A stretch of DNA of 64,000 nucleotides, from assembly GCF_947507565.1 (NCBI RefSeq), contig NC_089177.1, positions 3,036,648 to 3,100,647 on the forward strand, given 5' to 3'. Positions 1 to 11,226 of this stretch are shown here, one piece after another; the stretch's first letter is position 1; each line of letters opens with the position of its first letter. The stretch comes from Oscarella lobularis (lineage: Eukaryota; Porifera; Homoscleromorpha; Homosclerophorida; Oscarellidae). The notes under the pieces were generated by a model, which saw only the letters and a list, made by a program, of their open reading frames with translations, was not told the DNA's origin and made no database searches. A program made the position numbers and the translations under genes.

Positions 1-1
1 T

Positions 2-175
2 ACCGTTGGTTTGATCTGTGCCGTCGGAGTTTCCGTTGCTGTGAACATCTTGATCATTGGGTTGGCGGTGGTGTTCGTTAGGAAAAAACTGAAAGGTAAT
101 CAGTCTACCGACGCCAATCAAGAAGGTGTATCTTTCGCCAATCCTGTATACGCTCCAGACGAGCATTTCAAATAG
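2..175 (+). CDS. C-terminal end of a single-pass membrane protein (5' truncated)
   Basis: An open frame enters from the left edge and ends at TAG 173-175. It encodes a hydrophobic helix of about 22 residues rich in V, I, L and A, then a stop-transfer cluster (RKKLK) and a short cytoplasmic tail ending in NPVYAPDEHFK. The NPVY sits in an NPxY context, a motif known to bind PTB domains or endocytic adaptors; that it works here is inference. The layout resembles the membrane end of the mucin-like gene at 54158-56959, but I see no close sequence match. The ectodomain is outside the window, so the family cannot be named. Confidence 0.6.
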   Translation, partial: TVGLICAVGVSVAVNILIIGLAVVFVRKKLKGNQSTDANQEGVSFANPVYAPDEHFK

Positions 176-2109
176 TTTTCAGTGCCAAATGCGTTTATGC
201 ACAGCACGGGGCCAGTTGATGTATTTCCTAAATTCTGTATGAGGGTTTGTGATGTAGAAACTGTCATTTCTTTCTCTGTATCTAGGATCTTCAAAAGCGG
301 TAACTGACGCTCTATTTTTTTGTTTCTTAGAAAATACGAATTTGACCATCTATGCGTCACGGCTCGTGACTCCACAAGGTTAGCGTGCGCGAACCCGAAT
401 TTGGCGACACGCGTTTTCGCGTTTTCTGCCGCGTTTTCGGCGCTTTGCGGCGCTTGCAGCCTTTTTGGGTGGAACTATGAAGCTCGCCGAAGACAACGTT
501 GATCTTCTGCTTGGACAATAGAAGGCGAGAACGGCGCGACAAACGTCGAATGGCATACGAAGCGTTCGTGCACGGAAACGATATTATGCCGAGCTCGCGC
601 GCGACGTCTTGATCAAAAGCCCCAAAGAGTTGGAACAGTTTTGGGGCCCCGCTTCCAAGTTTCAAGCCCCTTTTTAACCAAGGCAGGCCGATCTGCTTCT
701 GCGAAGTGTTTAGGATAGTGTTTATCTATCTTTTGAGGCTACTATTCGCAGTTGAGCGTTATTCAAGCTATAGCTTACGGTTTTTGGTCAGTTTGGCTCA
801 TCTCTTCAATTTTCATTTTTTCTTTGTAGTGGAGTGTAGTGGAGATGTGTTGGCGTTCCAATGGCACGACACAGGGCTCCAACTCATGTTTTTTCTGAAG
901 AAGAAGAAGAAGGAGACGAAGAGGTTGACCGTGGTCCCAACGTCCTCAGCAGGACGGGGGTCCATCTACCGGATCCGGTGATTTGTATCTTAATTATAAG
1001 ATGCGATCACCTAAACTGCTTGTATGCCTCCGGTGGTATGAGGCAATAACGTCTAAACTGCCACCGACTCCTGGGCAGGCTTACATCAACTGCTGAAGCG
1101 GTTGTGCGGCCCCGAGCAGAAAAACTGCCCAATTTTCATGGCGTGCGCCTTTTGAGGCTATCATCCTTATTGGTAGTCTCTTTGGGAGAAGGACGCCTAC
1201 AGCAAAAAGGGCCTGTATGCAGCACTGCAGGCACGCATTTGTGGTGGGAGACGGCTGACTGGTGTTGCCATCACAAGTAGGTATTGCGTAGGCAGCTCTT
1301 TCTCTTACTAATCCGTTTTCTTTGTAGAGAAGTGTTCAGGGGGTCCTGGGCATGACCTCCACAACAAAAACTGCATCCATGGGGTCCTGAGCAAGACCCT
1401 GACAAAAACTGCTCTTCCGGGGTCCTGGGCAAGACCCCGCTAACAAAAACTGCCCGTGCAAGAAGAGGGGGAAGTCTGTTCGTTTTTTCATTTTATTGAA
1501 ATAAAATGTCTGTACCCTGTCCTTTTCTCCATGGCGGCAGCAGCGCACGCGGGGTGCACCACCCCGCCGGCGCCCTAAACTAACCTAACTACTGTCTGCC
1601 TATCTAGCGCGTCTACGGAGCAAGGCGTGCAGATCATGTTATGCGCCTACCTCTAAGACTACAAAAAAAAAAGTTCTTCTTTCAGTTGCAATGTCATCTT
1701 TGCTTGAGCTGCCGGTGGAATTTTCTTTTTTTGAATGGGCGATGACGAAGGTCTCTTTAGCCTCTTTAGTTGAGCAACCGAGGGAGCCCTGCGCGTTCAA
1801 AAGGAGCCAACAGGCGCAGTTGCAGGAGATTTTACCTCTGTAGAGCTCTGAAGTGCCAAACTGTATCGCTGTCTTTCTCTTTTCGTAGCCGTTCGTTTAG
1901 CAACGGGCCCTGAGACGTGCTCGAAAGCAGGCTCCCTTCTACTAAAGTGAAATGCATGCGCAAGGCACGGTTGCAGGGGCTCTTATCTCTGACCGATCCG
2001 TAGCTGGAAACTGCGGCTAGCTGCGCTGCATTCGCTAAAGTGCGTTAGCGATATTAACCCTAAAAAATTATAGCGAAAATTAAATAAGGCCACACAATCC
2101 CTCAACATT
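176..2109. other. Gene-free stretch left of CLN5
   Basis: I find no convincing gene in these 1.9 kb. Positions 380-680 are GC-rich with short decayed reading frames on both strands; a plus-strand stretch near 570-675 reads like a remnant of coding sequence but has no clean start. Positions 1339-1455 hold a short tandem repeat (listed separately). The remainder is of mixed composition with scattered short poly-A and poly-T runs. Confidence 0.5.
1339..1455. repeat. Three-unit tandem repeat with self-complementary units
   Basis: Three imperfect units of about 42, 38 and 37 bp start near 1339, 1381 and 1419. Each begins GGGGTCCTG and ends near ACAAAAACTGC. The third unit contains the inverted pair GGGGTC / GACCCC with an 8-nt loop, so each unit could fold into a small hairpin. 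A weaker relative (CCTGGGCAG ... AAAAACTGCCC) lies near 1071-1130. No function can be inferred. Confidence 0.75.
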
Positions 2110-3137
2110 TTAATGTTTGGGAAACGGTACAAAATCAAAAGACAAACCAAAATAGGGTTCGTGAAGATGCAGGAGCCAGTACTCGTCATTGTACCAATAG
2201 TAAAACTTGTCCTGCACTAGAACATATTCAAGGATATCGACCAAGTGCTTAAAATAATTCCCAATCGACTGATGAGGCTGAAAATAAGAATAGAACGCCA
2301 TCATACTCTTAGCAAGAGTCTGATTTCCCTGGGGGCCAAATATCTCCGAAGTATTACCAAGCGGAATAGGCGGACGGCTAAACAGGGTCAACCTCGTATG
2401 ATTAACAGCAACAGAACCATTAAAAACGGCCCCACAGCTCGCTAAATGATCGAAAGCTCGCAGAACAAAGCTCGAGCAATCCCACGGTTCAATATAGATC
2501 GTACTAAGCGACGGATCCTGCGCAACTCGAAACGTGATATAATAGACAGCCGAGTCGTTATCGCGATGCAGCCACTCGATAAACTTATTAAAATCCGAGC
2601 CGCTGATATTGCCTATTAGGACCAGCGATCCGTTCTCGGACCAGTGCCGATCGTCGATGCCATCGTAGAAACACGTGGCGCCCTCGTTGCACCAAACCGG
2701 ATAAGGAGTCCCCGGTACGACGTGGGGAAAGGTGCAGTTGAACAGCTCAAAGAGCTCATACCATTCGAGCGTGTAATTCAAACCGGTCGCACGACTTCGA
2801 AATCCAATGGCGTCGTGGAAAATTTTCTACAGTAAGTTGCGATTTTTTTTTTGGTTTCGAGATGTGCGTCTTTTTTTTTTCTTACGAAATTCGCGAGGAG
2901 GTCTCCCGTTATGAACTCCCAAACTGGCGCCTGAAGGCTGTAGATGTCGAACGTGTCGTTGTCGGCAGCGACGACCGTTTTTCCCGTTGGATCTCCTGTC
3001 GGACAGAAGGGAAAGAGGGCCCGATCGCAGTACGGGTTCGATGGCGGTCGTTTAGGCAGAAATTGGTACGGAATGGGATACTGAGTGCCGCCGACGGGCG
3101 ACAGACTCGTCGCGACGAATAGAAACGCGAAGAACAT
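2110..3137 (-). CDS. CLN5: CLN5-like lysosomal glycoprotein
   Basis: Two exons, complement(2110..2826, 2886..3137), with a 59-bp GT-AG intron, encode about 322 residues, close to mature human CLN5. Known role of the family: soluble lysosomal protein with BMP synthase/thioesterase activity, mutated in neuronal ceroid lipofuscinosis. Seen here: an N-terminal hydrophobic signal peptide from the ATG at 3137, a Cys-rich block (PYCDRALFPFCPTGDPTG), the conserved stretch QAPVWEF, then across the intron HDAIGFRS and NYTLEWYELFELFNCTFPH, followed by GIDDRHW, WDCSSFVLRAF and many N-x-S/T sequons fitting a glycosylated lumenal protein. The frame joins exactly across the intron. It lies 75 bp downstream of the LCMT2 stop, head to tail. 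Poly-T tracts sit inside the intron. Confidence 0.93.
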
Positions 3138-3212
3138 CGTGGTTTACTTGTTGCACATGCGCGGATTCGATAAACACACGATTTAATTATTGGAGCGTGG
3201 CTTGAATTTACC

Positions 3213-6034
3213 TCAAGAGACATTCTTTAGGCCTATAATGATGGCGTTTGCGTTCATGTGCGTTCCAAACGAGAAGCACGTTCCTCCCCCTCCCAAAACG
3301 ATAAGTAGTGGTTGCTCAGACCAAACGACTTCACTAGCGTGCTTTTGAAGCATGATTGGTAGTTCAGGACTGCAATGCTGAGAAGATCCCTTTACACGCC
3401 AAATTTTTGCCTACTAGAGTAATAGGATTTACTGGCAGTGATAGCTGCTTCACAGCCATTGACTGAAGATTGATCAGAGTGAGGCCAGGTGTAGTCGAGC
3501 CTCCAAGTGAAACGCCTCCAACCAAAATGAGATTATTTTTCACTACGTGACTAGTATGAGAATATCTAAAGAAAGACTGCAAAATCATATCGCCCCATCA
3601 ATGGTATGTCATTACACTGGAATGACGTTGGGCGTCAAAGGCAATTTTTCACATGTGACTTCGATCCTTTTCGTTTTCATGAACTAAAGAAGCAATCAGT
3701 TTGTGTCAGAATATCCCCAAGTTTACGACGAACCTTTTCAAGACAGAGGAGGTGAACGGTTCCAACAATTTCCTCATCTTCCGTCATGCCACCTGATATA
3801 ATCAGCTTCTTTCCCCAGACAGCACCGCTGTGTGAATGAAGCAAGCCAGGCAATTCACCAACCAAACTAGCCTGTAAAGAAAATCAGCAAAGAAAAACGC
3901 TACAGCGACTGCTTTTGATTACCTTTGTAAGTACACGAGATTTAACGTTCAAAGCAAACAAATCGTCAAGCAGCTGGCTACCAACGGTGCAACCACCGTA
4001 AACAAACACCCATTCTCCATCTAAGTCAAAGAAATACTCCCAGTAGTTAAAAAGTATAACTCTTATTGGACCCTATTATATATCTCACCTCCATCATCAT
4101 CAAGTATAGCATCTGTCGAATGCCTCCAACGAGGTACCATGCAATCACCGGTTGTCTCTATTTCTATCCAGTCAACAACTGCCGCTTCGTTCTCACCTAC
4201 GCTCACTTTCAAACGATAAAATTTGCTAGATGGCTTTGTCGGTGAACTTCGACCGCCAGTTAGGAGGAAATCTCCGCAACTCAAAGGTACCAGACAATGA
4301 CAGATCAGCGAGTTTGGAGGTGAGCCCGTAGAGCGGCATTCAACGGCTTTTACCACTTTGGAGTCTGCGTCGATCCGAATGAACTGAACATCTGCCATTC
4401 TTTGATGCTTTCCTTCGTTCCATCCAAAACCTCCGTGCGCTAGAATAAAATCTCCGGTCGTCGAAAGAGCGGTTGCATGTCCAAATCTAAATGATGAAAT
4501 AATTCGCAATACAATGACAAGAAGGTCAGATGTACCTCCTTAGTGACGGCACGCTGACTGTATGCGTCATTTTCTCGAAGTCGTCCCAACTTTCGCGTTG
4601 GCTCAATTTCGAGCGTTTGCTTCTTAGCATTTGACGACACAGCTCAATCGACGTGTGCTTTGCGGATAGAATGAGGACGTAGTGGTTGCATTTCAAATGC
4701 CATTCTTCGAACTCGTCAAAAATCTCCATTTGACACACGCGTCGTCTCTCCTCCAGCGTAAGACAATTGGAGAAGAACTCGTTCATGTCAATAGCTTCAG
4801 ACATTTGCCAACCCTGAAAATCAAAAGTGAGGAAAGAGGACGGCGGCGGCGTCGACGCAGAAACGAACCAAAGACGTGTATCGCTTCTTTTGCTCTTCCT
4901 TAGATGGATACAACGCGATAGACTGTAGAGGAGAACCAAGACGAGAAAAATGCCTCGTCCTGAATTTAAAAAAAAATTATTATGCGGAACTGGCCCCTGA
5001 AGACGGCTACTTACATGACTCTTCCAAATCCATCAGACGGATGTATCTAAACACATAAAGGCAATAGGATACAGGATTTGATTTTCAAGTTGTATACCTG
5101 CTCATACGTAGCAAAGACGGCGTCCCGAAACGATTTAGACGCCCACTGAATAACAGCTGATGATCTAGTAGCAAACAAGTGGCGCTGTTGACCTCTACAA
5201 AGACAAGCACAGCCTCCCCTTGATAGGTACCTTTCTGGAGGAAGATATGTCAAGACGACCTCAGACAGTAGCAATGTCGGTGCATCCCAACAAAGACCGT
5301 TTGCCAAGAGAGCTGACTCGACGTCTTCAATTTTGTTGAGATCGGCAGCAATAAGTTTATATGTATCAGACACAATCCCTAAGCGTTGCTAAAAATTATA
5401 GCAAGATTCCATTACGATACAGTACCTCTCCCAGTAGTAGTCAAACAAAAATTTCCAATTTTCTCCTTCAGAATGTCTGACTTTGAAATCAGCGCCGTCT
5501 TTCGTTCGACGACACCAGGCAAATCAATCTTGACGTGATGCTCGTATCAACAGCAGAAGTAGTACAGAAGAACATACCTCATAGAACACTGTCTTCGACA
5601 TCATCTCTTTGTGAGCGTCCTGTAAGCAGAAGAAGGCGGTGTCGAAACCAGCACCTAGAGAAATAATCTACACAAGAAAAAAACAATCAATAACGTAAAA
5701 AAAAGACGGTGAGACTGCACCTGTAGCTTTTCTTCTGCAGAAGACCTGAAGTCGAGAAACGCGGCCAGTGCGTAAGAATTTACTGCTTTCATTCGTATAT
5801 AGTATCCTCTAGTAACAATGATAACGCTGCAACAGTTTTCTACTCAGCGACTCAACCTGTTGATGAGCGGAGCTCTTCGACTAGGTTTGGCGACGAAATG
5901 CTTGAGATAGGGATCTTTCCAATAGCCGCGATCCACGGCAGACAATTTGCTAACGACGCTGCTGTCGTTCGTTGCCTCGACCTAAAGCAATATGAGAGCA
6001 AACGCGAATAGGATAGCAGAAAACGTACAGCCAT
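3213..6034 (-). CDS. LCMT2: LCMT2/TYW4 tRNA wybutosine-synthesising methyltransferase with Kelch domain
   Basis: A multi-exon minus-strand gene of about 650-720 residues. Family role: SAM-dependent carboxyl methylation and methoxycarbonylation in the last steps of wybutosine formation at position 37 of tRNA-Phe. N-terminal methyltransferase: NDSSVVSKLSAVDRGY and RRAPLIN in exon 2, GYYIRMKAV in exon 3, the SAM loop LGAGFDT in exon 4, then PTLLLSEVVLTYLPPER and the family signature DEFEEWHLKCNHY. C-terminal Kelch blades: FGHATALSTTGDFILAHGG, DFLLTGGRSS, VFVYGGC, KLIISGG, LILVGG, and the closing LGGGGTCFSFGTH. The start is a two-codon exon (ATGGCT, 6029-6034) spliced to 5859-5985; exon 2 has no ATG of its own. 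Introns are about 50-70 bp. The last exon follows a GTGTAA donor and ends at TGA 3213-3215. The next gene on the strand is WDHD1, whose stop lies 116 bp upstream. Confidence 0.92.
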
Positions 6035-6149
6035 TACGATACTTCTACAGCACGTGATCTATTTATTGTATTGGTAACTCAAACCTTATATGCACAGCTC
6101 TGATGCACAGTAGAGAGCCTACACACAAAAAGAAACAAACCAACTCTAT

Positions 6150-9100
6150 CTACTTCTTGCTGAAGCTAAATCCAGCGAGCTTGTCACTTGCAGCCGCTTT
6201 TGTGCTCTCAGAAAAAAACGACAGGGTCTTCTGACCGCTTGGTTTCGCGTTTTCGCTGCCAAGCTTTCGCTTCGTTCCTCTCTTTTGTTTCTCATCTTGA
6301 CTAATTTCTTTGCCCTTTTCTATCCATCGTTGCCTCTCTTCGTCATCCAGAGCCAAAAAATCGCCGCGAATTTTTGAAAAAAAGTCCTCTTCGGACGTTG
6401 CGGCGGAAAACTTCTCTTCCAACGTTTCCTTATTCTCCTCGACCCAAGCCTTCATAGCAAATCTTTCCTCTCTAGAAGAAATCCATTTTATCGTGTTGCT
6501 GAAGAATTTTAGTACAGTAGCAGTCTCACCTTTTCTTTTTCGATTCTCTCTTACGTGGCTTTTTCTCCGCTTCCGATTTCTTTTCCTGTAAATGCGACTT
6601 CTTCGTCTTCTTATCCAAATCTGCGGCGAGCTCCTCAATATTTCCTAATACGCTGGCTCCGCCAGAAACTGATCCAGACTGCGACATCTTCAAACAAACG
6701 CCGTCAGAACGCCCCCGACGCAATTTTTTCAATTACCTTAAATGGATTTGATTTCGGAGCTGGGACCTTTGATTCGACTATCGGCTTTGTCGTCTTCGTT
6801 ATAGCGACATCGTCATCGCCGTCGGACGCCGCATCGAGCTCTATTCTTTTCTCGTCTACTAGATCGTCGCTGTACTCGTTTTCTTCCTCCTCTTCCTCTT
6901 TTTTCCTTTTTTCGTGCTGACGCTGGAGCTGGATCTGCTGAAAAGATCCCACTTCTAATTCCTTTTCTACAATTTTCACGAGGAAAAAAAAAGAATATCA
7001 GTATAAAGGACTTTTAATAGACAGTGATTGCCAACTTTGAGCCGATTTCCTTAGAGGTGGTCGATATGGTTCCTCCTCTTCCATTTCTTCATCGTCGTCG
7101 TCGTCGTCGTCGCTTTCACCCCGTTCCATAGCCATTTCGTTCAGTTTCTCGGCAAGGGTGATTCGCTTCATTCGCGACGCGTACGTGATAGCCATGGCAA
7201 TCTGCTCAGAGAAATAACAGCTACAAATTAGATTCTTTTTAATTAATGCTCACCGCTTGTTCATTTGGCAACATCGTACCAATGTCAAACGCTCGGCAAT
7301 CTCGATCCGCTTTACACGCAAGCTAAAACACAAAAAACGTCTGTCAAATTTCATCACGCAAATTATTCTGAGGTAACGCACTGCAAACATTTTGATCAGA
7401 GTCGACGTCAATCGTTTATCTTCGTCATCAGTAGCAAAGAGCTTCAGCCGCAACGAATCTCCCTAGAGAAACAGAGTTAAAGATTTAAAATTAAATTCAA
7501 TTTTTTATCATTTACTTCAAGTTGCGACTTTTCGGTTCCCATTTCGCACAGAGGCATGACGATCGGTACCGTCGTCAAAACGGGTCGCGGCAACGTCGTC
7601 GGATACGTGGATCCTTTACACAAAACGCAACGAATGTCCATGTTCGCTTCGGAAACGCCGACCATCCAATAATGATCCGACAAGCCTTTTAGCTAAAATA
7701 TAGAAATAAATAAATAAATAAATATTACGAAGATGGCGTACGTGATTTCTCATGTTGGACAACGGTTGCCACGACCATCCCGACGCTTCGTCGAGTACGC
7801 GTAGAATTCCCTTTGAATCGTAACTGAGAGGCCTTCCTTCCACAGTGAAACTAACCAGATTCAATTGTTAGAATACGACGCACCGCGTCTCGAGCGTAGT
7901 TTCATCCCTACCCCAGCCACGACAGCGTCGCTTTGCTCGACAGCGGAAGACGAGTTTCGCGTTTTAGTCTGGTGTTTTTACCGGCGTCAAGTAACCAACA
8001 GCCGAGCTTCTGATCGCCAGGCAGACCTATAGACCTATCTTTTTGCACCTCCAAGACGACGCACTATCAGTGTCTTACCTGGTCCTTCGTGGAATGCAAC
8101 AAGGACCCAAAAGTCGCAAGCAGCGACGGAAACGACGGGACCGGGCAGGCAAACGAGACCCGTCTGCACCCCCGTCAGCGTGAACGTTCGGAGCAGGCGC
8201 TTATCGGTGGCGACAGCGAGGCAGCCGTCGCTCAAACCGATGGCCTATGTGCAATACTTCGATTTGAAGAGAGTCACTGAGTTTAAATCCAACGTTACCT
8301 CGACGTTTTCGTCGTCCGGCATACTCGTGATCCATTCCCTCTCACTATCCCAGCTTCCAAAATGAACGCACTGGAGCTTACTGTGAAAGGAAGAGAAAAA
8401 TCTAAAAGTAATAATCATAATAGTCTTTTCTCGCCCGAACCTCGGCGTTTCTCCGTCGGTTTTCGACGCCAAAGCCAGGGCAGTCGACGAAAGCGACGCC
8501 ATGCTATGGTTCAAGTGATTTGTCAAGTGGATGCCGTGGTGCAGGCTGACGTCGTGGAATTCAACGTCAATCAAGGATATGTCGTCTTCCAACGAAAGCT
8601 TCACCGTTCCAATTAAATTGTAAGCCTACGGAAACGTTATTCGTTCGTCAACGGAATTCTTTGCTCTACCATAAACCGTGACGTCAGAATTTCGGGAGTC
8701 GATCCAGGTTGAAAAGGCCTTTGCAAATCAGTGGGAGGAGGACAGCGACACGACGGCCTAGTAGGAACAATCGTTGCCTAAATGCAAAGATAATCAGTCA
8801 CCAATTGAGATGTCCACCAACTCTTCTATACCTCTTTAGTATCGTCTTTTTTGTCGTCTTTAATAGCTTCAAGCAGGGATGCATCAACTAGTAGATAAAA
8901 ACTATGAGAATCCTAGATCTCGAAAGGGGTCGGAGTCTCGCAGCCCACTGTCTCGCCCTTCGTCGTGCGCCAAAGAAAAATCTTTTCCCTACCTGCCATC
9001 GAGTCGTTTCCCTTTCTTTGATCGATGTCGTCCTCGATGTTGTACCCGTCGTCATCGTCGTCGCTGATTTGCTGTTGCACTCTCGTTCTTTTTCTCACCG

Positions 9101-10816
9101 GGATCAGATCGTCGTCGTCTTCGTCGTCTCCATCGACGCCGTTGTCCACGTCTCGCGCTTCTCTGCTGAGAAACGCCATTCCGGAAGGCTGATCGGCTCC
9201 CAACGTGTCATCCTCGTTATCGTCATCGTCAAATATTCCAGAAAGGTCAACGTCCTTTTAATTGAAACGTTAGTTTGTTTAGAGACGTGAGTACAATGCA
9301 ATTCTACATATGGGCTACCAGAGCATTGTCTTCCGAGCTTCCTGACGACTCTCCCTCCAATACATATTGGCCGACTTTGCCCTGAGATCAAATTTTCTTT
9401 TAGGTCGCTTTATTTAATTAAATTTTCGATTTTTCTCACATTCATCATCGCAAAAAGGATCTCTTTTCGCTCCTGATGCCAGCTTAGATTCGTTATCATT
9501 GACGCCTCGCTCGCAATCCTAAATGCAAAAAATTCTACCACAATCATAAAAAAAAGTTTTCTAAACTCACGTCTTCAGTAGGGAATGATTGGAAACATTC
9601 CAAATGGAAATAACTCCAGCTACAGTGGCACCGGCAATCAAAGTTCCATTGGACAACCACGCTGTGGCACTGATAGTCTAAAGGTATAATCGTATAAGGC
9701 TAAATTTGTGCTCAGCAGTTCTTTTTACATGGCACTCCTCGTCAGCACTATCCGACGAGCTGTCGCTTTTGAGAGCAAACGAGAAATTCCAGTCTGACCT
9801 CGTGTACAAATGAATTTCGTTTTCGACGGGAATTGCCAAGAGCTGAAATAGAATCAATATATGCTAGGATATGACCAATACTGATTGATCGTCCCACTTT
9901 TCCACTCTCTGGCTGCCACGACAAACGGCAGAGACTTTTCGCAGTCCTTCATTTATCAAAAGTAAATGGACAGTGTATCTCGGAGAGTTTCTTTGACTTA
10001 CGTCAGATCGTTGGATTTTTTCAAAACGCGCAGAGTTCGCACGTTCTTGCATTCGCCGACACTCCAAATGCGCACCGTTCCATCACAACTAGCCGAAGCC
10101 TAATAAGCAAAAATAAACAATGGGCTCGCGAATAGACTACTTCATATTCATACCAGAAAGTTTACAAACGGATCAATGGAAATACTCAGAATTGGTGCAT
10201 CGTGACCAGTGAGCGATTTCACAGATTTCGACGTCAAATCGACGAGTTTAATTTCAAAATCGCTAAAAAATCGATCAATTTTTTGAAAATCAAATTGCAA
10301 TGTTCCTCTCACGCCGCTCCAGCCACGAGCAGAGAAGCAGACGCATTGACACTGAGACAATAGACAGGCATAGAAAATCGAGTCAAAATTCCCTCGGGTT
10401 TTCCCTATTCAATAATTCTCATCAAATTTTAAAAGTGCTTTGTTTTTTAAAACTCGCATCTGGTACGGTGAATGCCGAAACGCTGCAGTCATCGGATGCG
10501 ACGAAGACCTTGCCATTCTAAAAGGGAGCTCGTAAAGGAGGGGTGCGTTCTTTGGAATTTTGGGGGCCCTACCGCGCACGCAACGGCGTAGATTGGCTCC
10601 GATCCGCAACTGAACGATCGATCGTCGTCGTCGAACGTCTTCAGGAGGCGCACGTCACCTTCGGAGCCGCCGGACGCGATCCAGCTGCGAAAAATGGGAA
10701 GATATCGGACGAACGAGTCGTTTTCGCTCTCGAACAATCGTTCACCTGCCGTCTTCGCTATGGCAAATACTCGTGAGGCCTTCCGTGTGCATGATTCGCA
10801 TCTCGGGACGCTCCAT
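6150..10816 (-). CDS. WDHD1: WDHD1/AND-1 replisome adaptor (WD40, SepB-type domain, HMG box)
   Basis: A many-exon gene from ATG 10814-10816 to TAG 6150-6152. Family role: trimeric adaptor (Ctf4 in yeast) linking CMG helicase to DNA polymerase alpha at the fork; nuclear. Domains in order: N-terminal WD40 (MHTEGLTSICHSEDG, IASGGSEGDVRL, FDDDDRSFSCG, GHDAPILSISIDP); an acidic linker with KRTR patches (about 8920-9250); the central SepB-like propeller with IDVEFHDVSLHHGIHLTNHL, PLSYDSKGILRVLDEASGW, SDHYWMVGV and CKGSTYPTTLPRP; a helical part (KLFATDDEDKRLTSTLIKMFAVRY, ITYASRMKRITLAEKLNEMA; each shown only in part); and a C-terminal HMG-type box (FAMKAWVEENKETLEEKF ... ERQRWIEKGKEIS) ending KLAGFSFSKK. 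All are recognisable against the vertebrate protein. It shares a 93-bp divergent promoter with the small gene at 10910. Confidence 0.92.
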
Positions 10817-10909
10817 GGTCGACTTGATCGATTTCGCGGCTCGAGTTCGCGACTTCGCGCGTTATTAGGAAAAGCCCGTCTAACCCAAATTGCCCGGGGC
10901 TCGTCCACC
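10817..10909. promoter_or_regulatory. Divergent promoter between WDHD1 and the TatA-like gene
   Basis: The two ATGs (10814-10816 minus and 10910-10912 plus) are only 93 bp apart, so transcription and both 5' UTRs must start inside or very near this gap. No TATA box is apparent. The plus-strand ATG has a strong translation context (CCACCATGT). That the promoter is shared is inferred from spacing alone. Confidence 0.55.
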
Positions 10910-11173
10910 ATGTTCGTTCGGCTTGTAGCTGCTGGTTGCGTTACGGCGACTCTCGTTCTTTTCGGTAAGCTAAGACGGCGTCATATCGATGTAATCTGGT
11001 CATTTGGTCGCGTTATAGCACCCAGATTCGTACCGAGAATAGCGCAAACGCTGAGAGCGGCTCGCAAGACGTTCTTAGAGGAAGCGAAGGCATTCGAAAG
11101 TGAGACGAAAGCACTAAAAAAGCCAGAAACAAGCGGAGAAGGCACTAAAGGCGACGGTGTACAGGGGAAATAA
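10910..11173 (+). CDS. TatA-like small membrane protein (candidate nuclear twin-arginine translocase subunit)
   Basis: Two exons, 10910..10964 and 11019..11173, with a 54-bp intron (donor GTAAGC, acceptor TTATAG), give 69 residues. The intron is a multiple of three and open, so an 87-residue unspliced reading also exists; splicing restores the family pattern. Seen: a short N-terminus, one hydrophobic helix (about residues 5-18, LVAAGCVTATLVLF), then directly APRFVPRIAQTLRAARKTFL, an amphipathic basic helix, then an acidic/Lys-rich tail. This matches TatA/TatB order (helix, FGPKKLP-type hinge, G/A-rich amphipathic helix with a K/R + F pattern, charged tail) without gaps and at the family's usual 60-90 residues. 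The hinge Gly is Ala here. Tat moves folded proteins across energised membranes; Oscarella mitochondria encode TatC. A polyadenylation AATAAA lies at 11209-11214, and the gene converges with the WDR49-like gene 53 bp away. Alternative: an unrelated mitochondrial microprotein. Confidence 0.55.
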   Translation: MFVRLVAAGCVTATLVLFGKLRRRHIDVIWSFGRVIAPRFVPRIAQTLRAARKTFLEEAKAFESETKALKKPETSGEGTKGDGVQGK

Positions 11174-11226
11174 ACTACGTCATTATCTGTAATTTTAATA
11201 ATAATAATAATAAATGAATCGATTTT

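Noticed and set aside
357-665. 102-codon minus frame near the left edge
   Set aside because: Low-complexity Arg/Lys product in a GC-rich decayed area, with no splice support and no family resemblance.
10694-11173. A longer 159-codon reading starting upstream of the TatA-like ATG
   Set aside because: The upstream part is the antisense of WDHD1 exons 1-2; the ATG at 10910 has the better context and the downstream part alone has family features.
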